Source: Deroplatys truncata
Lineage: Eukaryota > Arthropoda > Insecta > Mantodea > Mantidae
Direction of reading: 5' to 3'
DNA: 64,000 bases
Assembly: GCA_030765065.1 (NCBI GenBank)
Contig: CM060981.1
Coordinates: forward strand, 227,733,152 to 227,797,151
Positions 1 through 11,583 of the stretch are shown here, piece after piece. Each line of letters opens with the position of its first letter. The first letter of the stretch is position 1. The notes beneath the pieces were generated by a model, which made no database searches, had not been told where the DNA came from, and saw only the letters and a list, made by a program, of their open reading frames with translations. A program made the translations under genes and the position numbers.

Positions 1-242
1 AAGGTCCGTTGTACAGTTTTGTCAAAAAATGCTAAGCATTAGGTAGATAATTTCTCTTGTCATGAACTATGGCATATTTCAGTTCATACAGTAATTGAAA
101 TGGCTAATGCAGTTCGTTTCTTTGAGCTAAAGTTACCAAAATGGCCTAATCGCTGTATGAAGTTGCAAAAAGCATGTAAAGATTTGAGGTGGGGTTGAGT
201 TTTGCTATTATTAATTCGTATAGGAACCCCAACTTGCAACTT

Positions 243-312
243 GGCATTGGCCGCATGGTATTATCATAGTTGCTTTACCACTGTGCCGCTTTTGTGCAGG
301 TTCAAATCCGTC
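243..312 (+). other. tRNA-like sequence inside TIR element
   Basis: An A-box-like TGGCCGCATGG is followed about 50 bases later by GGTTCAAATCC, which fits a pol III B box. The spacing is right for a tRNA or tRNA-derived SINE head, but I cannot fold a clean cloverleaf. Copy 2 of the element carries the same sequence near 50720-50787. Best read as a tRNA relic or SINE head carried by the transposon, not a working tRNA gene. Confidence 0.45.
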
Positions 313-919
313 GTGTTCAGTTCAAAAATGTTATTACCTTTTGTTTTATCTCTTTTGGCCTATAATGAGATATTATGACACAAAGAACATTTTGATAACA
401 TTATAAGTGTGCACAAAATAGAATAATCACCATGTCTTTTCTACCGTAAAGAACAAGAACCGCAAAGCCCAAATCAATTCCGGGCACTCATACGTGAAGA
501 ATGCAGGCATGTTACAACATGCAAGAAGGTCTTTCCGGCAACGTATATAAATGTGCATTGATGGAGGGGTTGTCATTTTGAACATTTACTTCGTTGATGA
601 AATTCACGCTCTTTAACAATTTATTATTCTGTTTACCATGAACTTAGCACATTTACAAATTCTTTGTCAGTAGAAGAAGTGAAACATAAGGTTTAAACAT
701 AAAACAAAAGCTGTTAAATTTAATATCGTCGATATGTGCCCAAAAGAATAAAAACTAACAGATTATTATCGTAAGCATGCTACACAATTATCTAATTGTA
801 ATTCTTGTGTCTTTGGCTCGCAGGAGAGCCAATAACAAAAATAAATAGGTTAGTATACTAAAATACAGAAAATAAACGCAAGGAGAAAGAAAAAAATAAC
901 CAAAACAATTTAGTGTTTA

Positions 920-995
920 TATTAGATTCGAACTTCCGAAGCCAACCGTTGCTTTACCACATCCCGGCAGCTAATCCACTCGGCCAGAACGCACG
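920..995 (-). other. tRNA-like sequence inside TIR element, minus strand
   Basis: Read on the minus strand, TGGCCGAGTGGATTAGCTG is followed by AGTTCGAATCT; these are good A-box and B-box matches. The A-box context is that of Leu/Ser-type tRNAs. The equivalent in copy 2 (about 51445-51520) has an even better B box, GGTTCGAATCT. The tail beyond does not give a paired acceptor stem, so a tRNA-derived SINE head is more likely than a gene. Confidence 0.5.
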
Positions 996-1253
996 GTCGT
1001 CTCCCACTCTTCGGGAAAACATATCTCTATCTCCTTGCAAGCATTATATGCATGATAAGCCGTCTTTTTGAAGCCTTTCGCGGCTCCTTGGTTCATTCAG
1101 GCCTTTAATCCTTAATGGTGGTTTTGTATAGTATCGAATAGGACAGCGGTATAATAACAGTTTGTTTGATAAAAGGGTCAATGTTTTCACATTAGTCTAT
1201 AAAATGCGGGTTGCATAGATACGAATACCTAGGGGCAGCTGACTCACCTGGTA

Positions 1254-3084
1254 TATCCAATGATTTCTTATGATAACCATAATTAAATATGCAATTGTAT
1301 ACCTTTCCTGCCCTAATATTTCATGATACCAATACATTTATTAACGAACTGTTTAAGTTGGCGTACGAGTGTGTTCTTGGGTTCGTGACAAGCAGAAGTA
1401 CGCGATTGTGTTAACATCAGAGGGAACTCTAATTTGGAATGGACAGTATATTTTGGAATATGAGGAAACAGCCGTATATTTTATAAATAATATTGCAGAA
1501 ATAAAGTACATGTTCGCCAGACATGCGTAATTCTTTTGGTATAGACTCTAACGCCCGGACTCAATGTCAGCCCTTATTGCTACATCCTTACCTTCCTATT
1601 CTATATGCTTTCCTCCATGTCGCTGCCCTAGTGATAATGTGTAGACGCCTTATGATAACATGTGTTGGAAATATTGTCCTTCTCTATCCGCATATTTCTG
1701 GCATCTTTCCTGGAAATTTGCATTCATACTCGAGAGCTCAGTTTCCGAAATTGAGTGAAATTCTCGCTCATTTTCGTTTAGTTTTTTGAATGTATGGGGT
1801 TTCTTGCATACGTCTTATTTTTCAAGATCCCATAGATAAAAAATCACGCAGTTAAATCACAGGATCGTAACGGCCATAATTCTTTATTAATCAATATATT
1901 TTCAAAGTTTTCCGGAATTAAATTTAATGACTAATCGGGTGTATGCACGAAATAAAAGTCCTGCTGGAAAAATTCAGACTGGCATTCAACAGCGATCAGC
2001 TGTACCTTTAATGGTGTAAATGTAAGTAATTCCTGTACTTATCTGCGTTTATTGCTTCCCCCCAAAACAAACCTACGTAGGTTCTATTATTCTGTTTGCA
2101 TTTTCTACACACGCGTCATACAAGGAAACTCGTGTATAAAGTCGGGTTTAACTGTACTCTAATATCGGTTTTTTTATATAGCCATATAAATGGAACCATG
2201 TTTTGTCAAAGAGAATGTTAAAAGTGGGCCAATTACCGTATCATTTCGTAAAATCCATTACAGAAGTTTACCAGACTGTAATGATATATGAAAAATAACG
2301 TGCATGCACAAACCCCTTTATTGGAGGAACTAAAAGAAAACATCAGAGATAAACTCATTGAATTTCGTTTGTTGAACTATCGAGTGTAAATGAAAATTTT
2401 CTGAGATGCTACTAATATGTGGCTAGCAGAAAACGTTTCTATATCGTTTTGATTGTTACTGTAACTATGAGAACGTGAGGCGGTTGCGGGGATATTATAA
2501 CTGTTTCTGCATGAATCCGAACTGCTGCAGCCGACGCGCGAGCAACCGTGTGGTGGCCACACTATGAAGGAAAGGCACTGTAGAATCCAATGAAGCTCCT
2601 ACCGACATAGTCAAATTTAAATAAGCGACAATCAGTTCACATGCTGAAGACTGTAGCTTCAGCCAGTATAAGAAGCTTGCCGACGTATAGGAGAAACTTC
2701 AAATTTTAAAATTTACGGCAGCATTTTGTGGCATTCTCTTTCAATAGTTTATAGACAGAATTAAGAAAGATGGAACGAAAAACAATGTTAACACATAAAT
2801 TCAATGGTTTGATAGTTTTCTGTAGATCCGGAAAGGTAATAAAGGCAGGCGGTTGTGGTTACACCCTTTTGAGGGGAGTTTATAGTATTTCACGTGTAAA
2901 AACAGTTGTGTATATATGCTCATATTTTTTGAATGGCGTCATTGATAAATATCAGTACTTAAATTGCAAGTATCATTTTAAATGTTAGGATAATTATTTG
3001 GTTTACTATCTTATTTGACACGTTTTCTTCAGAGCTATCATCCCCAAAACTTAAGATAGGAATTATAATAGTTTTGAACTTCAC

Positions 3085-3086
<2 letters not shown>
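1254..3086. other. Unassigned AT-rich spacer
   Basis: No homology, repeat boundary or credible reading frame recognised. The longest open frames here are under 90 codons and resemble no family I know. Confidence 0.4.

Positions 3087-3087
<1 letters not shown>

Positions 3088-3125
<38 letters not shown>
3088..3125 (+). repeat. (TTA)n microsatellite
   Basis: An uninterrupted run of about twelve TTA/ATT units, followed by a degenerate unit. Confidence 0.95.
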
Positions 3126-3128
<3 letters not shown>

Positions 3129-3135
3129 ATTATTG

Positions 3136-5366
3136 CTTTGCATTTTCGCCGTTATTTCATTTCCAGTACGTTGATGTAGAAAATTAATTGTTGCTTAAGT
3201 TGTTTTCGGTGCTGTTTTAAATATTTGTGCATATAAAAATATCCAAAGATGGCCTCGATAACGGTCTTATCCATTTTTCAGATAAACACGATTGGTTTTG
3301 GGATATTAAAGAACGTTTTATATTAAGACCTTTGCTTAAATTTATACAGTTAAAAAAATCTAATTTCTTGACGTACACTCCGGAGTCGACTACGTAATCT
3401 ATACTTCTTCCAATTCCATTTATACAGTACTACACCATGGAAAGACTTCCGTATTGCCGTGAAAGGGCTCAGCAAACAGAATTTTCCCTTAAAACTCATG
3501 CGTGGTTATAGTACCAACAAGCCGGCACTTGTTTATCAGTTAGCTTTTCCTTTAATTCCGCAGGGCTTCATGATGCTGAGTACATTTTGTTTCAGACTTC
3601 CAGGAATAGAAAATCCCTCTGCCATAGTCCTGACCCATGCCCCTTTAGGCGGATTGAGTCTAAAATTACGGCTAATCCCTGCTTCGTCCTGAACGTCACA
3701 GGTGAATGAATGGGTATACTTACTTAAATGTAACTATACAAACCAATGTCTGCCCTAACACTTACAAGGCCGAATAGGCCGTATGCATTTATGATAATGT
3801 CCAGGCTAATAAAGATACAGAGAGAGAGAAAGAGAGAGAAAACCAACACGCTGCATTGAAGAGATTAAGATAAACCAATTGTACGGAAACAACAGAAACC
3901 AACATGGCGTCACTGGACAAACCGCATTTGTTATCACTTCTAGGGTACTTCATAACATAATGACTTCATTATGTTGGCTGGTGGTGTCATTTTGTAGGTA
4001 CTGTGACGTTTTGTGCTGTGTATCGCACCAATAAGCATATCCATGCTAGTTCTTTAAACTCATTGGCAAGTTACGAATATGTATAGGTGAGAAATGGCGA
4101 ACAATTTTGTCGATCTTACGTGAGATTAATTGCGAATATACAGCATATGTCTGTTTGGAAATGCTCTTGAATATGACTCAATTCTCGAGAAGTTAGCAGT
4201 TTAGTCTTCAAACGTCATCTACAGGTCCTCATATAAATTAGCGTATCCTAACCATTTACATGTTATACGGTTAAGGTTCACCAAGGGTGAAGGAGGCGTC
4301 AGCGGATATCTTAAGATATGCCCTATTAACACCCTTACAGACGATCAGAAATCGGATTTAGATTACTTCTTGTGAGATGTGTACTATAAGGGCTCAATAA
4401 GAACAAAACACAAGACACAAAACAACAGTGAACTTATTAAAATACATGCATAGATGTGCCTTGTTAAATTATCTAAAGAATATGCTAAGAAATATGAATC
4501 AATAAAACATAGTAACTATACTGAGTGGAACTGTACTAAACCGGACGATAAATTTGGTGTATTAACAGGGTATTGTTAGTTGCATGGGCATCTCTATAAA
4601 ATTAGTATGTAGAAGATATAGGAGAGTAAGTAAAACAGTATCTCAGTTCTTGTATAACTGTAAAGCTCTCACAGTACTCAGGATTAAATACTTTAATTAG
4701 GAAATCACGCAATTGCAAGTATTTCAAAAAGTTCCTACTAGAGATTTGCAGACTTTGTGAGGGAGGTAAAGATCTTAGGGAATTAAATGAAGGGAAGCTC
4801 AATAGATCTCAATTGGTCGCGCTGCATTGCCGTTTGTTTCTGTTTTGTAAAAAATTGTAACGATATATGAATAACATAAAATAGCATAAAAATAAAGCAA
4901 AACTCACACATGAGTTTACTCTTTCTCATCCTCCCTGCCTGCCATAAGAGACAAAACATGCACATAACCCTTCACTGGACGCAGTAGATAATGGTAGTAA
5001 ATACTTAACCCTCCCTTTGTCCCTGACCATGTATGTAGTCGAGATATACCTCCAGAACTCTTTCTACGCACAAATCGGTCAATGTTCATGCTATTTCCAT
5101 CAACGATCTTTATTTTTCGCTTACATTAAATCTAAGTCACGTAAACTACTAACATTAAACAGCGAATTCTTTTGAAAAGCTTGCAAATCACGCTCATGTA
5201 TAGGGTTCCTGTTTTGTAAAATAATTAAGATCTCTCGCCATCTTAGAACTCCAGCAACGATCGTAGACAAACTGGGATTACCAAATTGCTAGGTATTTAA
5301 AGAAGTTAGTATTTTCAATGATAACTATGATGATCGACACAATGTCGATAATAGCTAACAGAAAAA
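3136..5366. other. Spacer with two short simple features
   Basis: Contains a purine microsatellite (3819-3842) and a short palindrome (3954-3975). The stretch before the microsatellite ends in AATAAAGATACAGAGAG, which resembles a LINE 3' end with a simple-repeat tail (compare 56321-56398), but no reverse transcriptase coding is visible upstream, so I do not call it. Confidence 0.35.
3819..3842 (+). repeat. (GA)n microsatellite
   Basis: AG repeats broken by single A insertions, directly after a possible AATAAA at 3808-3813. Confidence 0.85.
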
Positions 5367-6221
5367 TCTGATGTGTTACACTCACATGACTTTCTCTACT
5401 CTTGTACAATCTATTTTTACAAACGCCTATTCTCCATATGCTTCATATTAATTGAGATATCGAGATGTCAATCTTATTTGTAATTTTCTTGTAGATGCAA
5501 GGGGAATATGGTAGCTTTTAAGCGATAGTCAAATATTTTATCGCTGGTTGCTATGTGGCGCATTCCATTCTCTTTGCATATCCAGGACATAAAAAAATGA
5601 ATAAGGAATTTGAGAAAAAGTATAAGTATTGGAAAATTTAAGGAAATAACAAGCAATATCTCGAAAACGGTTCACTCAACAAAACAATGTATATGATATA
5701 AGTTGTGTATTTTAACGCGATCTACATTTTTTGTGTAGTAAAATTTTGTCTATCTCTTATGGTTTACCAGTTATGCAAAATTCGTTCATAATGAAGAATA
5801 CTTTTGGAGACATTCCCAGAAATTTCGAGATATACATTTCATTTCTCATGACATTATCTTAAACATATGATATTTTCATCAAAATCGTTAGAGCCATTTT
5901 TGAGAAAATTAAAATTTTCGAAAAATGTTCCATGTAAAGGGTAGTCTGGGGTGGGGGGATTTTCTTGAAAATCTTCGTGTCGCATCTCTGGAAGATACTG
6001 AACGTAAATACCAAGTTTGGTGTTTATCCGACTGTTAGTTTTTGAGTTATGCTGTTCACAGACACACACACACAGACACACACACGGACATGTTTCCAAA
6101 AATGCTTTTTTTTGAATTCAGGAGGTCTCAAAACATGTATTTCCGGTGAAATCTCGGTATCGAATTTTTGGGTGGAATGCAATACTTCCCCTACTTACTA
6201 TACGTAGTAGAGAAAGTAAAA
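5367..6221 (+). mobile_element. Family A repeat, full length
   Basis: Starts TCTGATGTGTTACACTCAC and ends in the TACTATACGTAGTA hairpin plus GAGAAAGTAA. It is closest to the copy at 62318-63200, sharing a GGCGCATTCC variant and a CTCATGACATTATC variant. A (CA)n tract lies at about 6059-6087. No TSD is seen. It faces the copy at 7327-8155 in inverted orientation. Confidence 0.9.
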
Positions 6222-7326
6222 ATGGGTTATAACATCGACAGAATTGTCAGGTTTAGTTACAAATAACCCAACGAAGTATCTTATGAAGTAGATATAAAAG
6301 TAGATATAATCCTCGATGCAGCTTTTGAGGGGGGTAATTGGTGAGGCTATACCCAAATCCCCCCCAAAAAGGAGAAAGGGTTAGTGGATGTCAATGACAG
6401 CATTCCGAAAACTGTGACTGTTATTTCACTAAGTTCTCACTGTCTCTTCGTTAATGTGATCTAGTTCAACACTCACTGTCACTTCAGTTAGTTTTTACTA
6501 TCACTTCACTCTCTTCGTGACGTAACGAAACACGCACGACATAGTCTATTCTTGCGAACGGTTCACTTGCTGGGAAGTCAACACAAAACTTCTCCATGCA
6601 ACACTTACAGCGCCTCACAGCAGTCGTCACAAACTTGCTAGGAGAACCGCATTTGTCGCGCCAGAAGCAGCTATATCGCTAAATGATTGACCAACTTAAT
6701 TCGCGAGAAGGCTCACTTATAAAGAAAATGGAATCTTCCACAGAACATGCTAGAACTTTCTGGATACACGTTCTGGATGCGAGGAGAAGGAAACTTCCAG
6801 AAGATTCTGGGTATCTACAGATAGCGCTTCTGGTGTTTACGCTAGGCGAGAGCGCGACTTATTTTGTTTATCTCCGAATGCCTGTCGCCGACTTCCCGAT
6901 AACCTTGGGTCATACGCTGTGCGTCAACATATTTTGTAGCTACCTGGAAGAGGTTTGAAGTTTAAAACAATAAGAAAGTAGAAGAGAAATAAACTGTGGT
7001 TATTACACTATGGGGATCGATTGCAGTGAATGCACAAGTAATTTTCATACCTAATTTAAAGTATACTGCATCTACAATGCCTTCGTTTTATGCAAGGACA
7101 CAACCGCCTTATGTGTGTATCGGCCGAGACGGCAGTGACCTCAATATTATGCCGCAGCGCAGGACGTATCAAGAGTACGTTTATCAATTGTGAGCTGTCA
7201 CAGTTGTGGCTTTGTCTTCGTGTTGTGAAGTGTTTCAATATTACGTGTGTTGTGTGTGTGATCTCCTTAGGAATGTTATTCTCTTATTAGTCCACGGAAA
7301 TAGCTGTTAACTAATTTGAACAGCGT
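6222..7326. other. Spacer between inverted family A copies
   Basis: 1.1 kb of less AT-rich sequence with a cluster of GAA/TTC blocks at 6731-6807 (separate entry). Two overlapping short frames near 7000-7290 occur on both strands and look like chance. A unique origin is possible. Confidence 0.35.
6731..6807. promoter_or_regulatory. Heat-shock-element-like cluster
   Basis: GAAtcTTC lies at 6731-6738, GAActTTC at 6753-6760, and a perfect three-block array TTC-NN-GAA-NN-TTC at 6795-6807. Heat shock factor binds alternating GAA/TTC blocks spaced by two bases. No TATA box or following gene is visible, so function is doubtful and chance is possible. Confidence 0.2.
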
Positions 7327-8155
7327 ATTACTTCCTTGCTGCGTATAGTAAGTAGGGGAAGTATTGTATTCCACTCAAAAATTCAATACCGAGATTTCAC
7401 CAGAAATATATGCTTGAGACCCCCTGAATCCAAAAAGATCATTTTTGGAAACTTGTCCGTGTGTGTGTGTGTGAACAGCATAACTCAGAAACTAACAGTC
7501 GAATAAACACCAAACTTGGTATTTAGGTTCAGTATCTTCCAGAGATGCGACACGAAGGTTTTCAAGAAACTCCCCCACCCCAGATTACCCTTTACATGGA
7601 ACATTTTTCGAAAATTTTAATTTTCTCAAAAATGGCTCTAACGATTTTGATTAAAATATCATGTTTAAGATATTTTCATGACAAATGAAACGTATATCTC
7701 GAATTTTCTGGGAATGTTTCCAAAAGTATTCGCCATAGTGAACGACTTCTGCATAACTGGTAAACCATAAGAGATAGACAAATTTTTACTACGCAAAACA
7801 TGTAGATCGCGTTAAAATACACAGTTTATGTCATATGCATTTTTTGTTGTTGAGTGAACCATTTTCGAGATATTGCTTGTTATCCCTTAAATTTTCCAAT
7901 ACTTTCTCTCAAATGGGAATTCGCTATTCATTTTTTTTATGTCCTGGAAATACAAAGAGAATGGAATGCTCCACATAGCAACCAGCTCTTAAAAGATTTG
8001 ACAATCGCTTAGATACTACCATATTCCCCTTGCACCTACAAGAAAATTAGCAATAAGATTAACATCTCGATTAGGATGAAGCATATGGAGAATAAGCCTT
8101 TCTAAAAATAGTTTGTATAAGAGTAGAGAAAGTCATGTGAGTGTAACACCTCAGA
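7327..8155 (-). mobile_element. Family A repeat
   Basis: Minus-strand copy; the 3' hairpin end is at the low coordinate and TCTGAGGTGTTACACTCAC marks its 5' end near 8155. The hairpin is altered (CTGCGTATAG instead of CTACGTATAG). A transposase remnant starts immediately beyond 8155. Confidence 0.9.
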
Positions 8156-8189
8156 TTATTTTTATGTACGATACATACGTGAAAACTGA

Positions 8190-8477
8190 ATTGTGTAGAC
8201 AAGGGTGTACGCAATTTGAGCAGCGATTTCTTGGTTATCCTGTTCCGGGTAGACACAATGAGAGATTTGGTCAATAAATTTAGAACAACAGGATCGCTAA
8301 ACGCTAAAAAATAAAGTTTATAGGAGCAATCCCCACACCATAGACGAACTTAAGGACAATGTAAAAGCAGAAATTATGAACATTACACAAGAAAAGCTTA
8401 AGCGTGTGAATTGTAATTTCATCCCACGATGTCAAGAATGTCTTCGCACAGATGAACACCACTGTCAACACTTATAA
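8190..8477 (+). pseudogene. Transposase remnant: HTH fused to C-terminus
   Basis: Two pieces of an insect HTH/DDE transposase lie side by side. The first, about 8200-8310, reads FEQRFLGYPVPGR and, after a frameshift, LVNKFRTTGSL, which is the N-terminal helix-turn-helix region of this group. The second, 8322-8477, reads SNPHTIDELKDNVKAEI through QECLRTDEHH to a stop at 8475, the typical C-terminus. The whole DDE catalytic core is missing. It is the same broad group as the fragments at 12.2, 52.6 and 57.9 kb. This is an internally deleted, non-functional copy; its terminal repeats are not recognised. Confidence 0.7.
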
Positions 8478-8977
8478 CAAGGTTAGTACTCATTAGATGT
8501 ATGTTACTAACACTCGTGAGTAAGTAACGCGGAAGTTACGGAAAGGTAAACCCGGCAGTGTAGTAGACTGTGTGCGGAGCACCATTCGCGCGATCCGCGG
8601 TCTTGGCATAAAACGAAGGCACTGTACTTATTTATGATCACTTTAAGTCTTACATTTTACTCTGTGTTGTAATGGTAATTATTTGTAAAATGTGCAGATT
8701 ATAACCGAAAAGAGCTGATTATGGTATCTTACGCAGCTAAGTATGTTGTAAGACCACAATTGGTTCCTGTGGTTCAATTATTAAATACCTCAGACGTGTT
8801 ATGAAGTGAAGAGATATATTTTTTGTGTAGACCTAAAAGCGTGATGTTGTAGAATGGTTTATAGGAGGTTCCTGGGTACGGTGAACTACAGTAATTTGGA
8901 GCAAAAGCAAATGGTTAGAAATAGTGCTGTTGTATGCTATTTTGTTGTATGCAATTTTAGATGCTTATATCTGAGTC
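8478..8977. other. Unassigned spacer
   Basis: Between the transposase remnant and the LINE tail. It probably includes the 3' end of one or both, but no terminus can be placed. Confidence 0.3.
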
Positions 8978-9418
8978 TTAAGATATTATTAATGAAAATA
9001 TGCTGTACTGTAGCGTTGCGCCGGTTTTGCAAGACTTTGTCTTCTGTTTAAAATCAAATGCAAGCAAAACTACAAATATAATGCTTAGTTGTTTTTGAGT
9101 CGGTATCCAGTCTTCATTGCTAAAGAGCAATGCGAGTAAAGTCATTACCTTATAAAATTTAATTTTAGTTTCCTTTCTAACTTTGTTTTTGAAGGTTCTT
9201 TGGATGGTCCCACATACTGCTTGAAACTTGCTAAACTTTTGTTCAATTTCCTTGTCATGATTAAAGCTTGTCATAGCCACAATTTTTAAAACTTTATACT
9301 TGTTCTAAAGTGTTGTTGCCCAGTATAATCATTGATCTAACTGGATCCTTTCCTCTAAAGGTCATTCTTTTCGTTTTCTTAAACGAAACTTTAAAAGTAT
9401 AAGCTTTACATAATTTAC
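8978..9418 (-). pseudogene. LINE reverse transcriptase, 3' portion (split)
   Basis: Minus-strand coding for the C-terminal part of a non-LTR reverse transcriptase, in the style of RTE-like insect LINEs. Visible blocks are KTKRMTFRGKDPVRSMI (about 9395-9345), a stop, then KFQAVCGTIQRTFKN and KFYKVMTLLALLFSNEDW further down. The core motif IRQGCSVSPTLFNVYIDDIL sits on the far side of a 2.2 kb insertion, at 11.7-11.8 kb. Removing the insertion and one TTAA restores a continuous frame (LQKSMYLL-SKLCKAYTFKV). In-frame stops mean the LINE was already dead or has decayed since. Confidence 0.85.
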
Positions 9419-9709
9419 TTAACACTAGAATGCTAAGAGGGGTCAAAATGACCCTTTTTTGTTTTTAAGTGATAGCCATGTTTCACAGAATGACTGGAGT
9501 AACATTTACTTTTATGATCTTTATTCATTTGGAATGTATATTCATTATATTGAAAATAGCGCATTTCTAATAGCTTTTTATGATTCCTTTGTAGGTTTTA
9601 AGTTCAACGCGCGGAGTGATCATATTGACCCTTTTAAGATACTACAGTTTGGTTTATCGACATGAGTTACGCTTATTTCATGCATTCCCATACTACAGTA
9701 TTTTACTTT

Positions 9710-10626
9710 TGAGGCAGTATTTTTAAACACTTAAATGATTTCGGTCAAATTATATAATATATAAATTCAATAACAGCCCGCCTTAAAACAATATGTGTAT
9801 GTAACAATATATAAAAGGTGTATATTACAGTCATTATATATGTTTATATTATTGTATACTATTGTATATATGTATAATAATATTATGTAAATGTATTACT
9901 AATTTAATAATATAGGAGCTGTGAGAATAATAGGTTAAAGGTTGCTAACCATGAGGTAACCTTGAATTAATAATGAATAAGAAAGTTTAATAATACTACT
10001 TGTGATTTTTGGAGTAACAATAATGTAATTTTTGTGACAGTTTATAAAATAGCCAATCAACAACCAGAAAAAAGCTTTAGTTAAATGAAGGTATTTTATT
10101 GGAGTAGGATTAGCCAATCACAAACTGAAATATAGCAAAATTTTAAAATACAGAGTTCAGTTGCTTGTAGACAGTTCTCATAATTGTACACGTTGGTTGA
10201 AGGCAGTGTTTCTGACGCGAGATGTCCTCGAGAAATTTAATATGATTTTGTGTGAGACAAAAATAGTTTACGTGTTAAAAAATGGAAGTAATTAACAAAA
10301 GAATCTCGCAGCTCTCTATATCAGTGGTGTCATTAAAATCGTGTCAAGAATTAATAGATGTAGTGAAGTAAAAAATTATAATCTGTGTAAGCGTACATTC
10401 TTCAGTCGCACAGCGCCCTGTTAAGAAATTCACGTCTCTGAAAATAATACTGACGCAGCCGAGACAAACATAAATATATAATATTTAAAGAAATACGTGC
10501 GGTTGCAACTACTTCATTTTCGGCTCCCCAACAGTTGAACTATAATACAACTCCTTCAATACAACCTACTTCAAATTGACGCCCAAAGCGTGGGGAAAAT
10601 AACAATACAAGTGGTTACCTTCTTCA
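9710..10626 (+). mobile_element. Solo LTR inside piggyBac-like element
   Basis: Begins TG (9710) and ends CA (10626), flanked by a perfect 4-bp duplication CTTT (9706-9709 and 10627-10630). A diverged copy lies at 39778-40788. No internal retrotransposon sequence or second LTR is present, so this is probably a recombination-derived solo LTR. Four-base target duplications suggest a Gypsy-like integrase. Near the 3' end is TTGACGCCCAAAGCGTGG, which resembles a primer binding site. Confidence 0.8.
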
Positions 10627-10847
10627 CTTTATGATGTAATAATTAACTTTTATCCATACTATTGTGGTATAAATGGACAACAATGGTCTCAGTCCGATTT
10701 ATCTTAATCCCTTATTGAAGCCATTTTGTTTTATAATGCAATAATTATTGTGAAATTAAATAATAATGATGCTCATTATACGACGTGCTTTTATTTGTCA
10801 TTCCCATGCAAGAATCAGTGACACAAAGGTGATAGGTGAAGGTTCAA

Positions 10848-11264
10848 ATGTATCGGAAACGTTATTTACATGAAGATAAGCTTCTATCAGAGATACAAAG
10901 AGTTCTGGAGAATGATTCAGATGGTGGTGAACTTTTTCTGACAACTTAGAAGAAGAGTTTAGACAACTAGAGAAGCTGAATCATCTAATAGTAATGATAA
11001 TGATTCTCAGCAACTTCAGAGGAACTGCGCTCTGACTATGTGAAGAGTCGCTCACTTCGTATGATCACAGACGATTATGAAAAGAATGGAGATGAAAATG
11101 AGGGCGAAATAGCACAGAAACATCGTAAATGTCATATTCTTAAATTTTGCCAGTATAATAAAACTACTTCCAAGTACACTGTTTGGAAGAAGATGCTTTG
11201 TGGAAAATACACAAAGAAAGCTGATTACAAATGTATCAATTGTGTAGAAGTATCAGCTAGCTAA
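10848..11264 (+). pseudogene. piggyBac transposase remnant, N- and C-terminal ends only
   Basis: A start at 10848 gives a 33-residue frame rich in acidic residues (MYRKRYLHEDKLL...). A second frame then has the acidic, Ser/Asn-rich stretch SSNSNDNDS typical of piggyBac N-termini. From about 11040 to 11264 the C-terminal part follows, ending in a cysteine-rich tail with KHRKCHILKFC and DYKCINC, like the cross-brace zinc-binding tail of these transposases. The large central DDD domain is absent, so the element could move only with a transposase supplied elsewhere. Family assignment rests mainly on the element ends. Confidence 0.6.
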
Positions 11265-11583
11265 AATTGCTGTAAATATGAATAATTAAATTTTTCTATG
11301 CATTTAAAACTAAGCAAACTCCCTCATTTGTTTACTCTTGCTTGAGCTTTACTGGTTTCACCGAAATGGGTTTATTTTATAATAATTTATGCATTTGTGT
11401 CTTATTGCATATTCTCCATTTATCTAGTGGCATATAAATCACGTACAAACATTAAAATATAATAATTGAATACAAATGTAGTTTGAAATAATAACGTAGA
11501 AGATTAATATTATTTGGTAAAGGTCAAAATGACCCCTCTGGACGTTGGAAAGGACAGGGAAACACTGGGTCTCCTAGTGTTAA

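Larger units (their letters stand above)
1..1251 (+). mobile_element. TIR element, right-hand part (copy 1 of 2)
   Basis: This stretch matches 50476-51775 in the same orientation with small indels, so it is the right three quarters of the same element; its left end lies outside the window. It ends in GCAGCTGACTCACCTGG followed by TA at 1252-1253. The reverse complement of that end matches the left end of copy 2 at 50086. A TA-flanked element with inverted ends fits the Tc1/mariner superfamily, but no transposase is visible, so it is probably non-autonomous. Confidence 0.75.
9419..11583 (+). mobile_element. piggyBac-like element, non-autonomous
   Basis: Flanked by TTAA at 9419-9422 and 11580-11583. 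Left end CACTAGAATG, right end (reverse complement) CACTAGGAGACC, and both sides have an inner inverted block GAGGGGTCAAAATGACC. TTAA targets and CACTAG-type ends are hallmarks of piggyBac elements. The transposase is reduced to its two ends (10848-11264), and a solo LTR of 917 bp sits inside. Without the LTR the element would be about 1.25 kb. Confidence 0.85.

Noticed and set aside
243..312. Functional tRNA gene
   Set aside because: A and B boxes are present but the acceptor and anticodon stems do not pair convincingly, and the sequence is duplicated as part of a transposon.
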